Below, one piece after another: positions 1-8,431 of a DNA stretch of 40,909 nt (the first letter of the stretch is position 1; each line of letters begins with the position of its first letter). The position numbers were made by a program, and so were the translations under genes. The notes under the pieces were generated by a model that was not told where the DNA came from, ran no database searches, and saw nothing but the letters and a program-made list of their open reading frames with translations. This stretch comes from DATFYM01 sp035315065. Its GTDB lineage: Bacteria; Acidobacteriota; Terriglobia; UBA7540. Location of the stretch: contig DATFYM010000209.1 of NCBI GenBank assembly GCA_035315065.1, positions 1 to 40,909 on the forward strand. Direction: 5' to 3'.

Positions 1-55
1 GGCCCCGTCGACTAATAAGCTCTGAGGGTCACGGCAAGGAGGCTTTAGACGCGAA

Positions 56-380
56 GAGAAGAGAAATCAAAAAGTAAAAAGCAAAAATGAGCAAGCAAAA
101 ATGAAGGCGCGTGACACGTCGAGAGGATTCGTGCGTTCTGAAGCCATCAGCCATCAGCAATCAGCTATCCGCTATTCGCAAGACGGCGGGAGCTTCTTGC
201 TGATAGCTGATAGCTGATGGCTGATTGGCTGGCAGCGAAGAGAATAGAAATCAAAAGGCAAAGGGCAAGGGGCAAATGGCAAAAGTGAAGACCTTTTGAT
301 TTTTGATTTGCTGATAGCTGACGGCTGAGAGCTGATGGCTGCTTCACTGACGCTGATGGCGGACGGCTACTTGACGGCTG
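56..380. repeat. Nested short-period repeat arrays at left edge
   Basis: The first 343 bases hold no convincing gene. They contain an array of CAGCCAT/CAGCAAT-like units (about 141-180), an unrelated core, and the inverted array of GCTGATAGCT-like units (about 198-232), so the two arms can fold into a long hairpin. A second pair follows, with AAAGGGCAAGG-like units (about 255-285) and more GCTGATGGC-like units (about 308-400). The last copies run into the 3' end of the PAP2-like gene on the minus strand. Confidence 0.7.
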
Positions 381-1078
381 ATGGCGATAGGACGCGGTAC
401 TTTGGCTAACTTCCGGTCCAATGGCGGCGATATGCGTTCCGCCAGGTGGGCGACATACAGGGCGGCAACGATCGCCGTGAACACGTCCATGGTGTAATGA
501 GCTCGAAGCACCAAAACGGTGGTCACCTCGAAGAGGACAATCACGATGGCTACCAGCTTCAACCAACGTCGCCCCAAACGCGCCAGTTCGGTGGCGCCGA
601 AGACGGCAATGGCGGTGTGGGCGGAAAAGAAGAAGTCGTTGGCGACGGTATAAGTCACCAGCAAAGAAGGAAAGCCGGGATAATGCCAGATCATGTTTGG
701 CGGTTGGGGCAGCGCGCAGAGAGCTTCCATGATCTGCCGCAGCCCGAGCACCATGCCCAAGCCCAGGGCGGGACGGACGCTGCGGCCCAAGATCCACCCG
801 CCAAGCAAGAAAATCGCCAGCCCGTCGATGAAGGCGGAACTGACAATCAGGAGGGCATTGGCAGCGCTGGGGTGTTGGAGAAAATAGGAGTTGAGGGGTG
901 CGGTGAGAACAAGGAGGCCGTCTCCGATACCCGAGGCAGGAAGCGGCCGGGAGCGGATCAGCGCCTGGGTCCCAAACCACAGGCCGACGCCGATGGCAGT
1001 AACAATGAGACGGAGTATCAGTGGCCGTGCGGACAGGGCGCGTACTGCGTTACCCTTCGCAGTCTCTGTGGATGCCAT
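344..1078 (-). CDS. PAP2_C / sphingomyelin synthase-like membrane protein
   Basis: This is a 244-residue integral membrane protein with about six hydrophobic segments between residues 20 and 212. It carries two motifs of the PAP2 superfamily branch that includes sphingomyelin synthases: SAHTA at residues 152-156 (His154) and HYTMDV at 194-199 (His194, Asp198). In that family two histidines and an aspartate form the catalytic triad for phosphate ester transfer or hydrolysis at the membrane face, so a lipid phosphatase or phosphotransferase role is likely; the substrate cannot be told. The start is the ATG at 1078. The last dozen residues (after about 230) are encoded by the intergenic GCTGATGGC-type repeat, so the native C-terminus has probably been replaced or extended by repeat DNA. 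No operon partner is visible. Confidence 0.8.
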   Translation of the reverse strand: MASTETAKGNAVRALSARPLILRLIVTAIGVGLWFGTQALIRSRPLPASGIGDGLLVLTAPLNSYFLQHPSAANALLIVSSAFIDGLAIFLLGGWILGRSVRPALGLGMVLGLRQIMEALCALPQPPNMIWHYPGFPSLLVTYTVANDFFFSAHTAIAVFGATELARLGRRWLKLVAIVIVLFEVTTVLVLRAHYTMDVFTAIVAALYVAHLAERISPPLDRKLAKVPRPIAISRQVAVRHQRQ

Positions 1079-1213
1079 GGATTTTAGTCCGATCTTGCGC
1101 TTGCGGCTTCACCGCCGATGGTGCATGAAGCACAGCCCATTGCTCCCGCGGCGACGTGTTCGATTGTACCAGCTACAGGAGCTCCGATGCCAGCGTACCG
1201 GGGTTCTAACCGA

Positions 1214-1312
1214 AGAATTGCCGATTGACGATTTTCGATTGACGATTGCAAAACCGAAAAGGCTTGCGTCTTCTCTTCCAATCGGCAATCAGCAATTGGC
1301 AATCCTTCGGGG
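1214..1312. repeat. GATTGAC-family element with inverted arms
   Basis: The gap 1079-1453 has no gene. It contains CGATTGACGATT units on the left (about 1220-1250), a core with GAAAAGGCTTGCG, and inverted CAATCGGCAATC units on the right (about 1280-1308). The phrase CTTCTCTTCCAATC just before the right arm also occurs in the element at 35838-35978, so this belongs to the same family. The rest of the gap shows only a small GACTCGACTCGCTCGACTCG run near 1367. Confidence 0.6.
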
Positions 1313-1453
1313 CTATCGTCCGAGCCGGCGCGGCAACCAGGTGGTCAGCGCCGGAACGTAGGAGAGACTCGACTCGCTCGACTCGCCTTTTCGGTTGCAA
1401 ACGGTCAGGAGTTGCCATAGAATCACGGCACCTCCTGGTCCGAGCGGACGAAA

Positions 1454-3253
1454 ATGGCTAAAGATGCGAATTCGGAGGCCGCACAGGCGGCCCGGAACTC
1501 AGGCCCTGGAGAGCGCCTGGAGTCGTGGGGCGAGATCGCAGCCTACCTGAACTGTGAGGTCCGTACTGCGCAACGGTGGGAGAGAGAGGGTCGTCTGCCC
1601 GTTCACCGGCTCCTCCTCCAGAAGCAGGGAAGGGTCTACGCCTACAAGTCCGAACTCGATGACTGGCGCCGGAAACGCGACCCGCGGCTGGAGTCAAACC
1701 GGGGCTCCGAGCCAATTGAAGACAACGCCGGGCAAACCGGCGACATTAGCCAGAGCAGTCGCGCAGGGATCCGCTGGCGCTGGGTGCTGGCCGTGGGATT
1801 ATTGGTGGCGGCGATCGTCGGCGCATACTTCGCCTGGAAGCACTATCATCCGGTTAGCAAGAGCGAGAGAATGATGCTGGCCGTACTTCCTTTCGAGAAT
1901 CTAAGCGGCGACACGGCGCAGAAGTACTTCTCTGACGGATTTACCGACGAGCTGATCACGGAGGTTGCCCACCTTTCGAACCTTGGGGTCATTGCCCGTC
2001 CCTCGGTGCAGAACTACCCGCCGGGGACGCACAAGCCTATCGATCAAATCGGCCGCGAGTTGCACGTGAACTATATCCTGGAGGGCACGGTGATCAAAGA
2101 CGCGAATCGGGTGCGCATTATCGCGCGACTGATTCAGGTGAGCGACCAGACGGATCTCTGGAGCGAAAGCTACGAACGCAACCTGGAGGACATTCTGTCC
2201 TTGCAGAGGGACGTGGCCGAGGCCATCGCCGGACAGATTCAGGCCAAGCTCACCACCCAGGAGCGGGCTCGGCTGGCGCCCGCCGGGCCGGTGAACCCCA
2301 GGGCTTACGACGCCTATCTACGCGGCCGCTACCACTGGAACAAACGAACTCCGCAAGACATAACTAGCGCCATCGACTACTTCCAGCAGGCGATCCACGA
2401 AGACCCGAATTACGCCGTCGCTTACGCCGGCCTGGCGGATGCCTACGCACTACTGGGGTCGGTTCCCAACGACGCGCAGCCCCCGCGGGTCGCTATGCCC
2501 CAGGCAGAGGAGAACGTCGTGAAGGCCCTGGCGCTCGATAACTCGCTGGCCGAGGCCCACGCCTCCCTCGCCTACGTGAAGCTCTCTTTTGATTGGCAAT
2601 GGCCGGAGGCTGAGAGGCACTTCAAGCAGGCCCTCGATCTTAATCCCAGCTACGCAACCGGTCATCAATGGTATGCGTTGTATCTGGTCGCAATGGGCCG
2701 CATGAACGAAGCCATCGCCGAGATCGGACGGGCCCAGCAGTTGGACCCGCTCTCCATCATCATTATCGCCGCCGCGGCGCATATTTATAACCAAGCCGGC
2801 CAGTACGACAAAGCTCTGGAGCAGTGCCGGAAGGCGCTCGATCTCTATCCCGACTTTTTCCTGGCCCATTACATCCAGGGGCGCGCTTACGAACAGAAAG
2901 GCATGGTCCCCGAGGCCATCGCTGAGTTTCAGAGAGCTAACGACCTTTCTCAAGGCAGCGCTATCGTGATCGCGGGACTGGGCCACGCGTACGCCATCTC
3001 CGGGAAGCGCCAGGAGGCGCAGAAGTTGCTGGACGATCTCGTCAGCCGCTCGCAGCAGAAGTACGTTCCCGCGGTCTGCATGATGGCTATCTGTGTAGGT
3101 CTAGGCGACAACAACCAAGCCCTCCGTTGGCTGAAGCAGGCGCTTGAGGACCGCTGCGATTACGTCATTTACCTTCCACACGAACCAGGCCTCGCCCTCC
3201 GTGCCGACCCGGGCTTTCAAGATCTCATGCGCCAGATCCACCTTACTCCCTGA
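1454..3253 (+). CDS. Membrane HTH protein with FlgO-like domain and TPR repeats
   Basis: This 599-residue protein has three parts. Residues about 24-76 form an excisionase/MerR-like helix-turn-helix with the phrase AAYLNCEVRTAQRWEREGRLP, so the N-terminus should bind DNA. A single transmembrane helix follows at about 108-128 after a charged linker. The outer part starts with a FlgO/TolB-N-like domain (about 140-275, LAVLPFENLSGD...YFSDGFTDELITE), then at least six tetratricopeptide units (about 285-590). The layout recalls CadC/ToxR one-component regulators, in which an outer domain senses and the inner domain binds DNA. It is the commonest form of this family in Acidobacteria. The ligand and target genes are unknown. 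The ATG at 1454 has only a weak ribosome site. It stands alone, tail to tail with the glycosyltransferase. Confidence 0.8.
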   Translation: MAKDANSEAAQAARNSGPGERLESWGEIAAYLNCEVRTAQRWEREGRLPVHRLLLQKQGRVYAYKSELDDWRRKRDPRLESNRGSEPIEDNAGQTGDISQSSRAGIRWRWVLAVGLLVAAIVGAYFAWKHYHPVSKSERMMLAVLPFENLSGDTAQKYFSDGFTDELITEVAHLSNLGVIARPSVQNYPPGTHKPIDQIGRELHVNYILEGTVIKDANRVRIIARLIQVSDQTDLWSESYERNLEDILSLQRDVAEAIAGQIQAKLTTQERARLAPAGPVNPRAYDAYLRGRYHWNKRTPQDITSAIDYFQQAIHEDPNYAVAYAGLADAYALLGSVPNDAQPPRVAMPQAEENVVKALALDNSLAEAHASLAYVKLSFDWQWPEAERHFKQALDLNPSYATGHQWYALYLVAMGRMNEAIAEIGRAQQLDPLSIIIIAAAAHIYNQAGQYDKALEQCRKALDLYPDFFLAHYIQGRAYEQKGMVPEAIAEFQRANDLSQGSAIVIAGLGHAYAISGKRQEAQKLLDDLVSRSQQKYVPAVCMMAICVGLGDNNQALRWLKQALEDRCDYVIYLPHEPGLALRADPGFQDLMRQIHLTP

Positions 3254-3329
3254 CGACCGCGGTGCGGCGGCCGAGAGCGTTGTAAGACCGGTTCCCGATT
3301 CACTGTTCCACGGTGTTCATCGAGCGCCG

Positions 3330-4427
3330 CTACAGGCTCAGGGCCTCGTCGTAGACCTTCAGTGTTCCCTCCGCGCATCGTCGCCAAGTGAACTCCCTGG
3401 CGCGGGCCAGGCCCTTCTCGATCATCCCGCGTCGCGCCTCCGCATCGTCGGCGGCCCGCTCGACTTTCTCCGCAATGTCGTGCGGATCGTGAGGATCGAC
3501 ATAGAGCGCGGCGTCGCCACCGACTTCAGGCAGCGACGAGGTTCCGGACGCCACCACCGGCAGGCCGTAGGACATGGCTTCCAGCACCGGCAGGCCGAAA
3601 CCTTCTTCCAGCGAAGGAAACAGAAAGATGCTGGCGGCCTGGTAAAGCTGGCGAATCCGCGCCGTCGTGACGTACCCGAGGAGGGTGACGCGCGACTCCA
3701 GCCGCTGCTTGCGGATGAACTCGTGGACCGCCTCAGCCCCGTAGCCGTCGGCGCCCGCCAGCACCAAGCGGTAGCGGGCGGGGAGCAGTTCCAAGGCGCG
3801 CAGGGCGTTCAGTGTGTTCTTGCGAGTCTGGATGGCGCCGATACTGAGCAGCATCTCGTTGCCCCTCCCCACCAGGCTCTCGCGCTCCCGCGCCCGTTCT
3901 TTTTCGCCGGTGAGATCGGGTGGCAAATCGACGCCGAAAGGCACCAGCCGTACCTTCTCCGCGGCCACGCTCGAATGCCTTAGCAACTGGTCCGTGGTGA
4001 ATTGCGAGGGCGTTATCACCAGCGTCGCGCGCGCGGCCGCTTCCAGCAGCAGCGCCGAGAACTTGCGCTGAAAATCGGGCGTCGAATAATCGCGCCCCGT
4101 GATCGGGAACAAGTCAATGATGGTCACCACTTCCTTGCGAAAGTGGAAGGCGGGCGGTCGCTGCGCCAGGCTGTGGAACAACTCGGCCTCCCACGGCAGC
4201 CAGAAGGTGAGCCCCTCCTGAAACCAGCGCACGGAGAAATTGGCGTGGGGAGCGCGCGGCCGCATCAAAAGCCGGCGCCGCCTGAATCGCGAGAGCCGGT
4301 AGCAGACCAGGAACCGGTGCGGCGTATCGAGATCGAGAAGAGATTCGATGAGCCGCCGGGAGTACATGGCCACCCCGGAAGGGTGCGCATCAACTGCGTA
4401 AGTGGCATCGAGGGCGATGGTGGACAT
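3330..4427 (-). CDS. Glycosyltransferase family 4 (group 1)
   Basis: A 365-residue cytoplasmic or membrane-associated retaining glycosyltransferase with the GT-B fold. The N-terminal half opens with a donor-independent Rossmann-like domain (IALDATYAVDAHPSGVAMYSRRL). The C-terminal half has the GT4 signature: a nucleotide-binding region around LLSIGAIQTRKN, then FPSLEEGFGLPVLEAM with the E-x7-E pair, and GLPVVAS. Family members transfer a sugar from a nucleotide-sugar to an acceptor in lipopolysaccharide, exopolysaccharide or glycolipid assembly; donor and acceptor cannot be read. Length is normal for the family. The start is the ATG at 4427. It is not in an obvious polysaccharide cluster. Confidence 0.85.
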   Translation of the reverse strand: MSTIALDATYAVDAHPSGVAMYSRRLIESLLDLDTPHRFLVCYRLSRFRRRRLLMRPRAPHANFSVRWFQEGLTFWLPWEAELFHSLAQRPPAFHFRKEVVTIIDLFPITGRDYSTPDFQRKFSALLLEAAARATLVITPSQFTTDQLLRHSSVAAEKVRLVPFGVDLPPDLTGEKERARERESLVGRGNEMLLSIGAIQTRKNTLNALRALELLPARYRLVLAGADGYGAEAVHEFIRKQRLESRVTLLGYVTTARIRQLYQAASIFLFPSLEEGFGLPVLEAMSYGLPVVASGTSSLPEVGGDAALYVDPHDPHDIAEKVERAADDAEARRGMIEKGLARAREFTWRRCAEGTLKVYDEALSL

Positions 4428-4484
4428 GAAGAGCCGTTCGGAAAGTCGAAGGGCAAGGGTTAAACAGCCTAAAGCAAACAGTGG

Positions 4485-4670
4485 CGAGCTGCTAGTGGCG
4501 AGTGGCTAGCAAGAGGAGTCGAAGGTCGAAGGTTGAAGAGCCAAGGCGGGATCGCCGTCTTCACTCTTGGACCTTCAACCTTGGACTTTCAACTTCTCTC
4601 TAGCTAGCTAGCCACCAACCACTCGCTACTAGCCACTGCGAAGAGCGGGCGGGACGCCCGCGCTCCCAGC
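4485..4670. repeat. Compound intergenic repeat, three unit types
   Basis: The gap 4428-4699 is repeat DNA. The outer arms are GCTAGTGGCGAGTGGCTAGC-like (about 4490-4510) and the inverted CTAGCCACCAACCACTCGC (about 4605-4640). The inner arms are GTCGAAGGTTGAAG (about 4519-4536) and CTTCAACCTTGGACTTTCAAC (about 4573-4594). At 4641-4670 sits a GAGCGGGCGGGACGCCCGCGCTC hairpin, a unit found again near 9342 and 16090. Confidence 0.7.
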
Positions 4671-4699
4671 CAAATTAGGACGCCACTGGATCACGCCGA

Positions 4700-6148
4700 T
4701 CACGCCGGGTCTAAACCTGCCACCTTCGGCGGCGGACCTTCGGCCTTCTTGTCGGGCGCTTCCTTCACCTCAACTCGGCGCTCGATGCCGTATTCCTTCA
4801 GCTTGCGGTAGATTGTCGTCTTGCCGATCCCCAGCAGCTTGGCGGCGCGAATTCGGTCGCCGCCGGTTTCCGCCAAGGCATTGACGATGGCTTGGATCTC
4901 CAGCTTTTGCAGCGGCGTTACTTCGCCTGGCGGCTCGGCCGGCTCGCTCGACACGGCTTCCGGCTGGCTGGCGGGCTTGGCGATGCGCGTCGGGATGTCC
5001 CTCACCTGGATCAGCGATCCCGATCCGAGCGCGATCGCGTGCTGGATGCAATTCTCCAGTTCCCGCACGTTCCCCGGCCAGTCGTAACGCGTCAGGCAGG
5101 TGAGCGCCTCATACGAGATGCCCGTGATCCCGCCGTCCTCGCCGTGCCGATCGATGAAGTAGTGCACCAGGCCAGGGATGTCGCTCTTGCGCTCGCGCAA
5201 CGGCGGCACCCGCACCGAGACCACGTTGAGGCGGTAGAAAAGGTCCTGGCGGAACGCGCCCTTTCTGACGTCGGCTTCCAGGTCGCGGTTGGTGGCGGCA
5301 AGGATGCGCGCCTCCAGGGCGGTGGACGTGTTGCTTCCAATGGCTTTGACTTCGCGCTCTTGCAGGGCGCGCAGCAGCTTCACCTGTACTTCGAGGGGAA
5401 TCTCGCCGATTTCGTCCAGAAATACCGTTCCCCGCCCCGCCGAAGCCAGCAGGCCGACGCGATTCTGATGCGCCCCGGTGTAGGCCCCCTTCACGTGACC
5501 GAACAACTCGCTCTCGATCAGCGTGGGGGGCAGGGCGCCGCAATCGACGGGGACGAAAGGCTCCCCCTGCCAGGGGCTGAACTCGTGGACGGCGCGCGCC
5601 ACCAGTTCCTTGCCCGTGCCGCTCTCCCCCAAAATCAGCACCGGCTGACGCCGGCGCGCCACCTTGAAGATGAGCCGGTAGATCTTCTGCATCGCTTCGG
5701 ACGTGCCCACGATGCTCCCGAAACCATGGCGGGAGGCCAGTTGGTCGCGCAGGAACCGATTCTCTGCCGCCAAGTCCCGCTTCTCCAGCAGGCGTTGGAA
5801 CAAATGTTTGAGGTCGTCGGCTTTAAAGGGTTTGCTGATGTTGGAAATGTAGTCGTAAGCGCCGGCGCGGATGGCTTCCAGCGCCTCCGGAATGGTGCCG
5901 GAGTCCGCCATCATCACCACGTCGGTCTCCGGATACTTCTGCTTGATGGTTTTCAACAGCTCGATGCCGCTCAGTCCGGGACCGCGTACATCGGCTAGCA
6001 CGATATCCACCGGGTGGTGTTCAAGGACGTCCAGGGCGCCGTGACCAGAGTCCGCCAGGTGCGTTTCCAGCCGCAGTCCTCTCACGATCTCCAAACAGAG
6101 GTTGCGCCAGGAAGCGTTATCGTCGACTACCAGGACGCTCTTACTCAT
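4700..6148 (-). CDS. Sigma-54-dependent response regulator (NtrC family)
   Basis: A 482-residue NtrC-class activator. The receiver domain occupies about residues 2-116, with the acidic pocket DDN near the start and the probable phospho-acceptor aspartate in IVLADVRGPGLSG. A sigma-54 AAA+ domain follows with Walker A GESGTGKE, the sigma-54 contact loop in the GAYTGA form (GAFTGA in most members), and Walker B VFLDEIGEI. A Fis-type helix-turn-helix ends the protein (RAAKLLGIGKTTIYRKLKEYGI). It would activate RNA polymerase carrying sigma-54 after phosphorylation by a sensor kinase. No histidine kinase lies beside it, so it is an orphan here. I chose the ATG at 6148 because it sits directly before the receiver domain; an in-frame GTG at 6187 would add 13 unrelated residues. 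A structured leader with a terminator lies upstream (6324-6440). Confidence 0.93.
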   Translation of the reverse strand: MSKSVLVVDDNASWRNLCLEIVRGLRLETHLADSGHGALDVLEHHPVDIVLADVRGPGLSGIELLKTIKQKYPETDVVMMADSGTIPEALEAIRAGAYDYISNISKPFKADDLKHLFQRLLEKRDLAAENRFLRDQLASRHGFGSIVGTSEAMQKIYRLIFKVARRRQPVLILGESGTGKELVARAVHEFSPWQGEPFVPVDCGALPPTLIESELFGHVKGAYTGAHQNRVGLLASAGRGTVFLDEIGEIPLEVQVKLLRALQEREVKAIGSNTSTALEARILAATNRDLEADVRKGAFRQDLFYRLNVVSVRVPPLRERKSDIPGLVHYFIDRHGEDGGITGISYEALTCLTRYDWPGNVRELENCIQHAIALGSGSLIQVRDIPTRIAKPASQPEAVSSEPAEPPGEVTPLQKLEIQAIVNALAETGGDRIRAAKLLGIGKTTIYRKLKEYGIERRVEVKEAPDKKAEGPPPKVAGLDPA

Positions 6149-6323
6149 GGGCGGGTTACTTAAGCCATTGCTCTTGCCACAGTACACAGCGAGTATACTA
6201 CCACCTCGCGCCGAGGCGGAAGGTCAAAAGCGTTTCTCGCCAAGCCGCCAGGTCGCACTTGGCGGCTTTGGAAGAGACCCTTCTGGGGGGTTGAGTTCTG
6301 TTTCGGCGGCGCCGACGCCGCAC

Positions 6324-6352
6324 AAAAAAGGGACGGCTTTCGCCATCCCTTT
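6324..6352 (-). terminator. Rho-independent terminator upstream of the response regulator
   Basis: Read on the minus strand, GGGATGGC and GCCGTCCC form an 8-bp stem with one G-U pair, closed by a GAAA tetraloop and followed at once by six T residues (6324-6329). This is a textbook intrinsic terminator, but no protein gene on the minus strand precedes it. It must end either a small RNA or an attenuated leader of the response-regulator transcript. Confidence 0.8.
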
Positions 6353-6440
6353 CTTGCCCGCTACGTTCGTCCAGGGCCCCAACAACCGACTCAAAAGAAA
6401 GCACCGGCGGACCCGATGCCAAAGACCACCTGCTTAACAC
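6324..6440 (-). ncRNA. Candidate small RNA or leader ending in a terminator
   Basis: The 465 bp between the response regulator and the malectin gene have no credible protein frame. On the minus strand, upstream of the terminator, there is another clear hairpin: GCATCGG (6413-6419) pairs with CCGGTGC (6401-6407) around a 5-base loop. Two hairpins and a T-run suggest a transcribed structured RNA. It could be an independent small RNA or a leader that controls read-through into the regulator starting at 6148. I could not match it to a known class; the 5' end is a guess. Confidence 0.35.
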
Positions 6441-6544
6441 CCTTACGCCGTGCGCATACCTCTAATTGGGGCAGTAACGCAACGTTAAACCTGTTAATTG
6501 CCGTTTCGCCGCCTGTTACTTCAATGAGCTTAATTGAAATCAAC

Positions 6545-6590
6545 CACGTACGTGAGGGGCTGCGAAAATGTCATGTAAATGTAACGTTAC
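6545..6590. promoter_or_regulatory. Two perfect palindromes before the malectin protein gene
   Basis: CACGTACGTG (6545-6554) and GTAACGTTAC (6581-6590) are both perfect 10-bp palindromes, with centres 36 bp apart, 70-115 bp upstream of the start at 6659. A related half, GTAACGCAACGTTA, lies at 6474-6487. This is the usual position for operators; the protein that binds is unknown, though the winged-helix protein encoded next to them is the obvious candidate for self-regulation. Confidence 0.3.
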
Positions 6591-6658
6591 CCCTGGACAA
6601 TCTCCGCCGGGGGTGGTAGCCTTTCTACCCAAGGCCACTGCTTTCGAGGACTTTGGAT

Positions 6659-8254
6659 ATGGCTGCATCGGGCATCAACCAATTAGAGAGAGACGAACTC
6701 GAAAGCATCCTCCACTCAGGCATCTTCTCCAAAGCTCCCAGACAGGCCAAACTCCTCGAGCACATTTGCAACGAGTACTTCAGTGGGAGGGCCAGCCAGA
6801 TTAAGGAATATAATCTCGCCATCGAAGCCTTGGGCAAGTCAGCCGACTTCGACCAGAACCGGGACGCGATCGTAAGGGTTGAGATTCATCGCCTTCGGAC
6901 CAAGTTGAGAGAGTACTACGAGGGCAGAGGACAGGGGCGCCCCCTTCGGATTGTCATCGACCCTGGGCAATACGTACCACGATTTGTCCCCCGCGAAGAG
7001 ACCCCCTCCCTTCGGCCTGACGCCAGCGCCGAAACCCCCGAAATCCTCGAGATACCCAACTTCGAGCGTCCTCGCCGGGTGCGTGAAGGAGCTGCCCTCA
7101 GTCCGAAGCTGGGTGGTAGCCGCGCCATCGTGGTCCTTTTGGGAGGCCTAGCCCTGCTGGCTCTGGCAGTGACCCTAGTTTCGAGGTTGGGCAAGCAGGA
7201 GCAATCCCTCAAAGCCTCGTCCGCCAGCCAGCCAGGGGCTGCGGGTCCTTCCCTGGGGACGGGCGCCTTGGATTCGGTTCGAATTCTCTGCGGTTACCTC
7301 AAGGATAAATACATCGACCGGGCGGGGAACACCTGGTCTGGCGACCGGTACTTCTCCGGAGGCACCGCGCTCAGCCAGCCACCGCAATTCATCGCGCGCG
7401 CGCCGGATTTGAGTTTGTACCAGACGTTCCGTTCCGGCCAGTTCTCATACGACATTCCCTTGAAACCCGGTCACTACGAGGTTCATCTTTATTTTGTCGA
7501 GACCCACTATGGGCCCGGAACGCTCTCGGGGGGAGGGGAGACCAGCCGCCTGTTTAACGTCTCGGCGAACGGGAAGCCGCTCCTGAAGATCTTCGACATC
7601 ATCAAAGATGCGGGCGGAAACAACGTGGGGGATATCCGGGTCTTCAAGGACGTGAGTCCGGCAGCGGATGGGTACCTGCACTTGAAGTTTGACTCGCTCA
7701 TCGATTCTCCCATTCTCAATGCGCTCGAAATTGAGCCGGCGCCGCCGGGAAAGATCAATCCTATCCGTATCCTCGCGCAGAATAATTCCTATACTGACCA
7801 TTCCGGCAATATCTGGAGCCCCGACCGGTACTACGAGGGCGGCCAACAGGCCACCCATGCGACTATCCCGGTCCGCGGAACGGAGGACCCCATCCTCTTC
7901 ATGGGCGAGCGGTTTGGCTACTTCAGCTACGCGATTTCTTTGGCGCCGGGCAAATACCGGCTCGCGTTGCGCTTTGCCGAAACCTATTGGGGTGTCGTGA
8001 ATCGGGTCTCCAGCCTGCCCGACCAGAATGGGTCGCTGGAGGGCGGAACGGGAAGCCGGGTCTTTAATGTTTACGCCAACGGTGTGGCCCTGCTGAGGAA
8101 CTTCGACATCGCCAAGGAGGCCGGAGCGCCCTTAATCGCGGTGGAGAAGACGTTTCATAATCTCGAGCCCGATGCTCAGGGCAAGCTGGTGTTGAGTTTT
8201 GTTCCCGTGAAAGATTATGCGTGCGTCACGGCCCTGGAAGTCGTGGCCGAATAG
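6659..8254 (+). CDS. Winged-helix-like N-terminus, TM helix and two malectin domains
   Basis: A 531-residue protein. Residues about 1-105 match the acidobacterial N-terminal regulatory domain often fused to TPR or FlgO-like sensors (phrases IFSKAPRQAKLLEHI, FDQNRDAIVRVEIHRLRTKLREYY, VIDPGQYVPRF), probably a DNA-binding winged helix. One transmembrane helix lies at about 153-175. Two malectin-like carbohydrate-binding domains follow, about 203-355 and 362-531. Each begins with an RIL-(C/A) strand and an SGDRY/SPDRYY-GG motif, has FSY(D/A)I-L-PG-Y, and ends with a RVFNV/RLFNV-ANG phrase. Eukaryotic malectin binds diglucosides, so this looks like a sugar-sensing one-component receptor. The ATG at 6659 is preceded by GAGGA at 6646-6650; an in-frame TTG at 6653 is less likely. 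Both sensor domains would face the periplasm. Confidence 0.8.
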   Translation: MAASGINQLERDELESILHSGIFSKAPRQAKLLEHICNEYFSGRASQIKEYNLAIEALGKSADFDQNRDAIVRVEIHRLRTKLREYYEGRGQGRPLRIVIDPGQYVPRFVPREETPSLRPDASAETPEILEIPNFERPRRVREGAALSPKLGGSRAIVVLLGGLALLALAVTLVSRLGKQEQSLKASSASQPGAAGPSLGTGALDSVRILCGYLKDKYIDRAGNTWSGDRYFSGGTALSQPPQFIARAPDLSLYQTFRSGQFSYDIPLKPGHYEVHLYFVETHYGPGTLSGGGETSRLFNVSANGKPLLKIFDIIKDAGGNNVGDIRVFKDVSPAADGYLHLKFDSLIDSPILNALEIEPAPPGKINPIRILAQNNSYTDHSGNIWSPDRYYEGGQQATHATIPVRGTEDPILFMGERFGYFSYAISLAPGKYRLALRFAETYWGVVNRVSSLPDQNGSLEGGTGSRVFNVYANGVALLRNFDIAKEAGAPLIAVEKTFHNLEPDAQGKLVLSFVPVKDYACVTALEVVAE

Positions 8255-8269
8255 AGACTAGGGACTGGG

Positions 8270-8430
8270 GGAGAAGGATGAATTATGAACGATGAATGAT
8301 GCACAAAAGAGAAGACGTCCGTCGTCGGTAGTCATTTGTCCGTGGCAGAGAACCATCCCCAGCTACAAACAACTGACAAGGGAGGTCCTCTCTTCTGTTC
8401 ATCATTCATCGTTCATAATTCATCAACTCC
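8270..8430. repeat. ATGAATGATGAAC-type inverted repeat element
   Basis: After the malectin gene a left arm AATTATGAACGATGAATGATG (about 8280-8300) is matched by a right arm ATCATTCATCGTTCATAATT (about 8401-8420). The pairing is nearly perfect over 20 bases and encloses a 100-bp core. A further copy of the unit is at 9231-9260 beyond the PASTA gene. The element fills the whole gap between two convergent genes and might act as a bidirectional terminator. Confidence 0.7.
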
Positions 8431-8431
8431 G

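Noticed and set aside
446..1087. A 213-codon plus-strand frame
   Set aside because: It is antisense to the PAP2-like gene, Gly/Gln/Asp-rich without homology.
4892..5998. A 368-codon plus-strand frame
   Set aside because: It lies wholly antisense to the sigma-54 regulator and has no motif.
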